Of a stretch of DNA of 64,000 nt, positions 63,475 through 64,000 are shown piece after piece; within the stretch, counting starts at the first letter, position 1; every line of letters begins with the position of its first letter. The stretch is from Pseudonocardia acidicola (GTDB lineage Bacteria > Actinomycetota > Actinomycetes > Mycobacteriales > Pseudonocardiaceae). The stretch is from positions 1-64,000 of the forward strand of contig NZ_JAAXLA010000010.1 of assembly GCF_012911935.1 (NCBI RefSeq). The letters are read 5' to 3'. The position numbers and the translations under genes were made by a program. The notes below the pieces were generated by a model that was given only the letters and a program-made list of their open reading frames with translations, was not told the origin of the DNA and searched no databases.

Positions 63475-64000
63475 GTGCAGGTGACCGAGTTGGAGATTGC
63501 CGGCGCGTGGGTGTTCGAACCCCAGGTCTTCCCCGACGCGCGCGGGCTGTTCGCCGCGCCGTTCCAGTCCGCGGCCTTCCGTGCCGCGCTCGGCTTCGAT
63601 CTGACCGTCGCGCAGACCAACCACAGCGTGTCGGCGCGCGGCGTGATCCGCGGCGTGCACTTCGCGGACACCCCGCCCGGCCAGGCCAAGTACGTCTACT
63701 GCCCGCGCGGGGCGTTGCTCGACGTGATCGTCGACGTCCGGGTCGGCTCGCCGACGTTCGGACAGCATCTCGCCGTGGAGCTCGACGCGTCGTCGTGCCG
63801 CGCGGTGTACCTGGCCGAGGGACTCGGGCACGCGTTCGTGGCGCTGACCGACGACACCGTGATGTCCTACCTGTGCTCGACGCCGTACAACCCGGCCGGG
63901 GAACACGGGATCTCCCCGCTCGACCCCGAGCTCGGTCTGCCGTGGCCGTCCGATGTGGAGCCGCTCCTGTCCGAGAAGGACTCCACGGCGCCGGGGCTGG
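63475..64000 (+). CDS. RmlC-type dTDP-sugar epimerase (partial, runs off the window)
   Basis: The visible 175 residues match dTDP-4-dehydrorhamnose 3,5-epimerase and relatives: WVFEPQVFPDARGLFAAPFQ, the catalytic His in RGVIRGVHF, Lys in GQAKYVYCPRG, and EGLGHAFVALTDDTVMSYL with the catalytic-site Tyr region STPYNPAGEHG. The cupin-fold protein is usually about 200 residues, so the stop lies just beyond the edge. GTG at 63475 or GTG at 63481 is the start. It probably supplies a deoxysugar for a cell-wall or secondary glycan. Confidence 0.9.
   Translation, partial: MQVTELEIAGAWVFEPQVFPDARGLFAAPFQSAAFRAALGFDLTVAQTNHSVSARGVIRGVHFADTPPGQAKYVYCPRGALLDVIVDVRVGSPTFGQHLAVELDASSCRAVYLAEGLGHAFVALTDDTVMSYLCSTPYNPAGEHGISPLDPELGLPWPSDVEPLLSEKDSTAPGL

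Overview
The window is about 64 kb of very GC-rich DNA with dense, often overlapping genes. The gene content is actinobacterial: a fused Kgd-type 2-oxoglutarate decarboxylase, an F420-type luciferase-like oxidoreductase, an IniB-like protein, a DUF6104 gene after kgd and a DUF5134 membrane protein. I infer a member of the Pseudonocardiaceae, possibly Pseudonocardia; the genus is not proven by the sequence. No rRNA, tRNA, CRISPR array, insertion sequence or phage gene was seen.

Region by region. 0-4.6 kb: ClpP-like protease, CaCA cation exchanger, a phosphofructokinase with the pyrophosphate-type residue pair, a metallophosphoesterase and a small unknown gene. 4.5-10.8 kb: an XRE-cupin regulator with an AIR-synthase-like gene, a decayed formaldehyde dehydrogenase, an orphan response regulator divergent from a GAF regulator, and a radical SAM gene. 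The AIR-synthase and radical SAM families usually occur together in Nit1C-type clusters. 10.8-17.1 kb: glmS, a small conserved gene and a giant fused ABC exporter. 17.1-25.3 kb: aldo-keto reductase, esterase, acyl-CoA ligase, MEDS, PAS and PucR signalling proteins, LLM oxidoreductase and a DUF1348 protein. 25.5-29.5 kb: kgd and its small partner. 29.6-33.3 kb: four co-directional genes around a soluble FtsK/EccC-like ATPase with small helical proteins. 33.5-35.3 kb: an Nramp-like transporter and DUF5134.

35.6-54.6 kb is the main functional block, a group 1h (Hhy-type, high-affinity, oxygen-tolerant) [NiFe]-hydrogenase locus in two arms. The plus-strand arm carries the small and large subunits, a NifU-like protein, DUF5947, DUF6084, an unknown 469-residue protein, the maturation endopeptidase, a 37-residue membrane microprotein (DUF6893) and hypC-D-E-A-B. 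The genes are mostly joined by short overlaps, so one polycistronic message is likely. The minus-strand arm carries a padR regulator, a degenerate SIS protein, a second HypC-like protein, a GmhA-like SIS protein and hypF. Between the arms lie an NCS2 permease, an SDR enzyme and a His-rich IniB-like protein. HypA-F supply nickel and the Fe(CN)2CO group, the endopeptidase trims the large subunit, and the remaining accessory genes have no assigned job.

54.7-64 kb: a MOSC-domain gene in an operon with an OpuC/ProU-type compatible-solute ABC transporter, a multi-PAS GGDEF-EAL protein, malic enzyme, and the start of an RmlC-type epimerase that runs off the window. Several palindromes before genes look like operators, and strong hairpins separate convergent genes.
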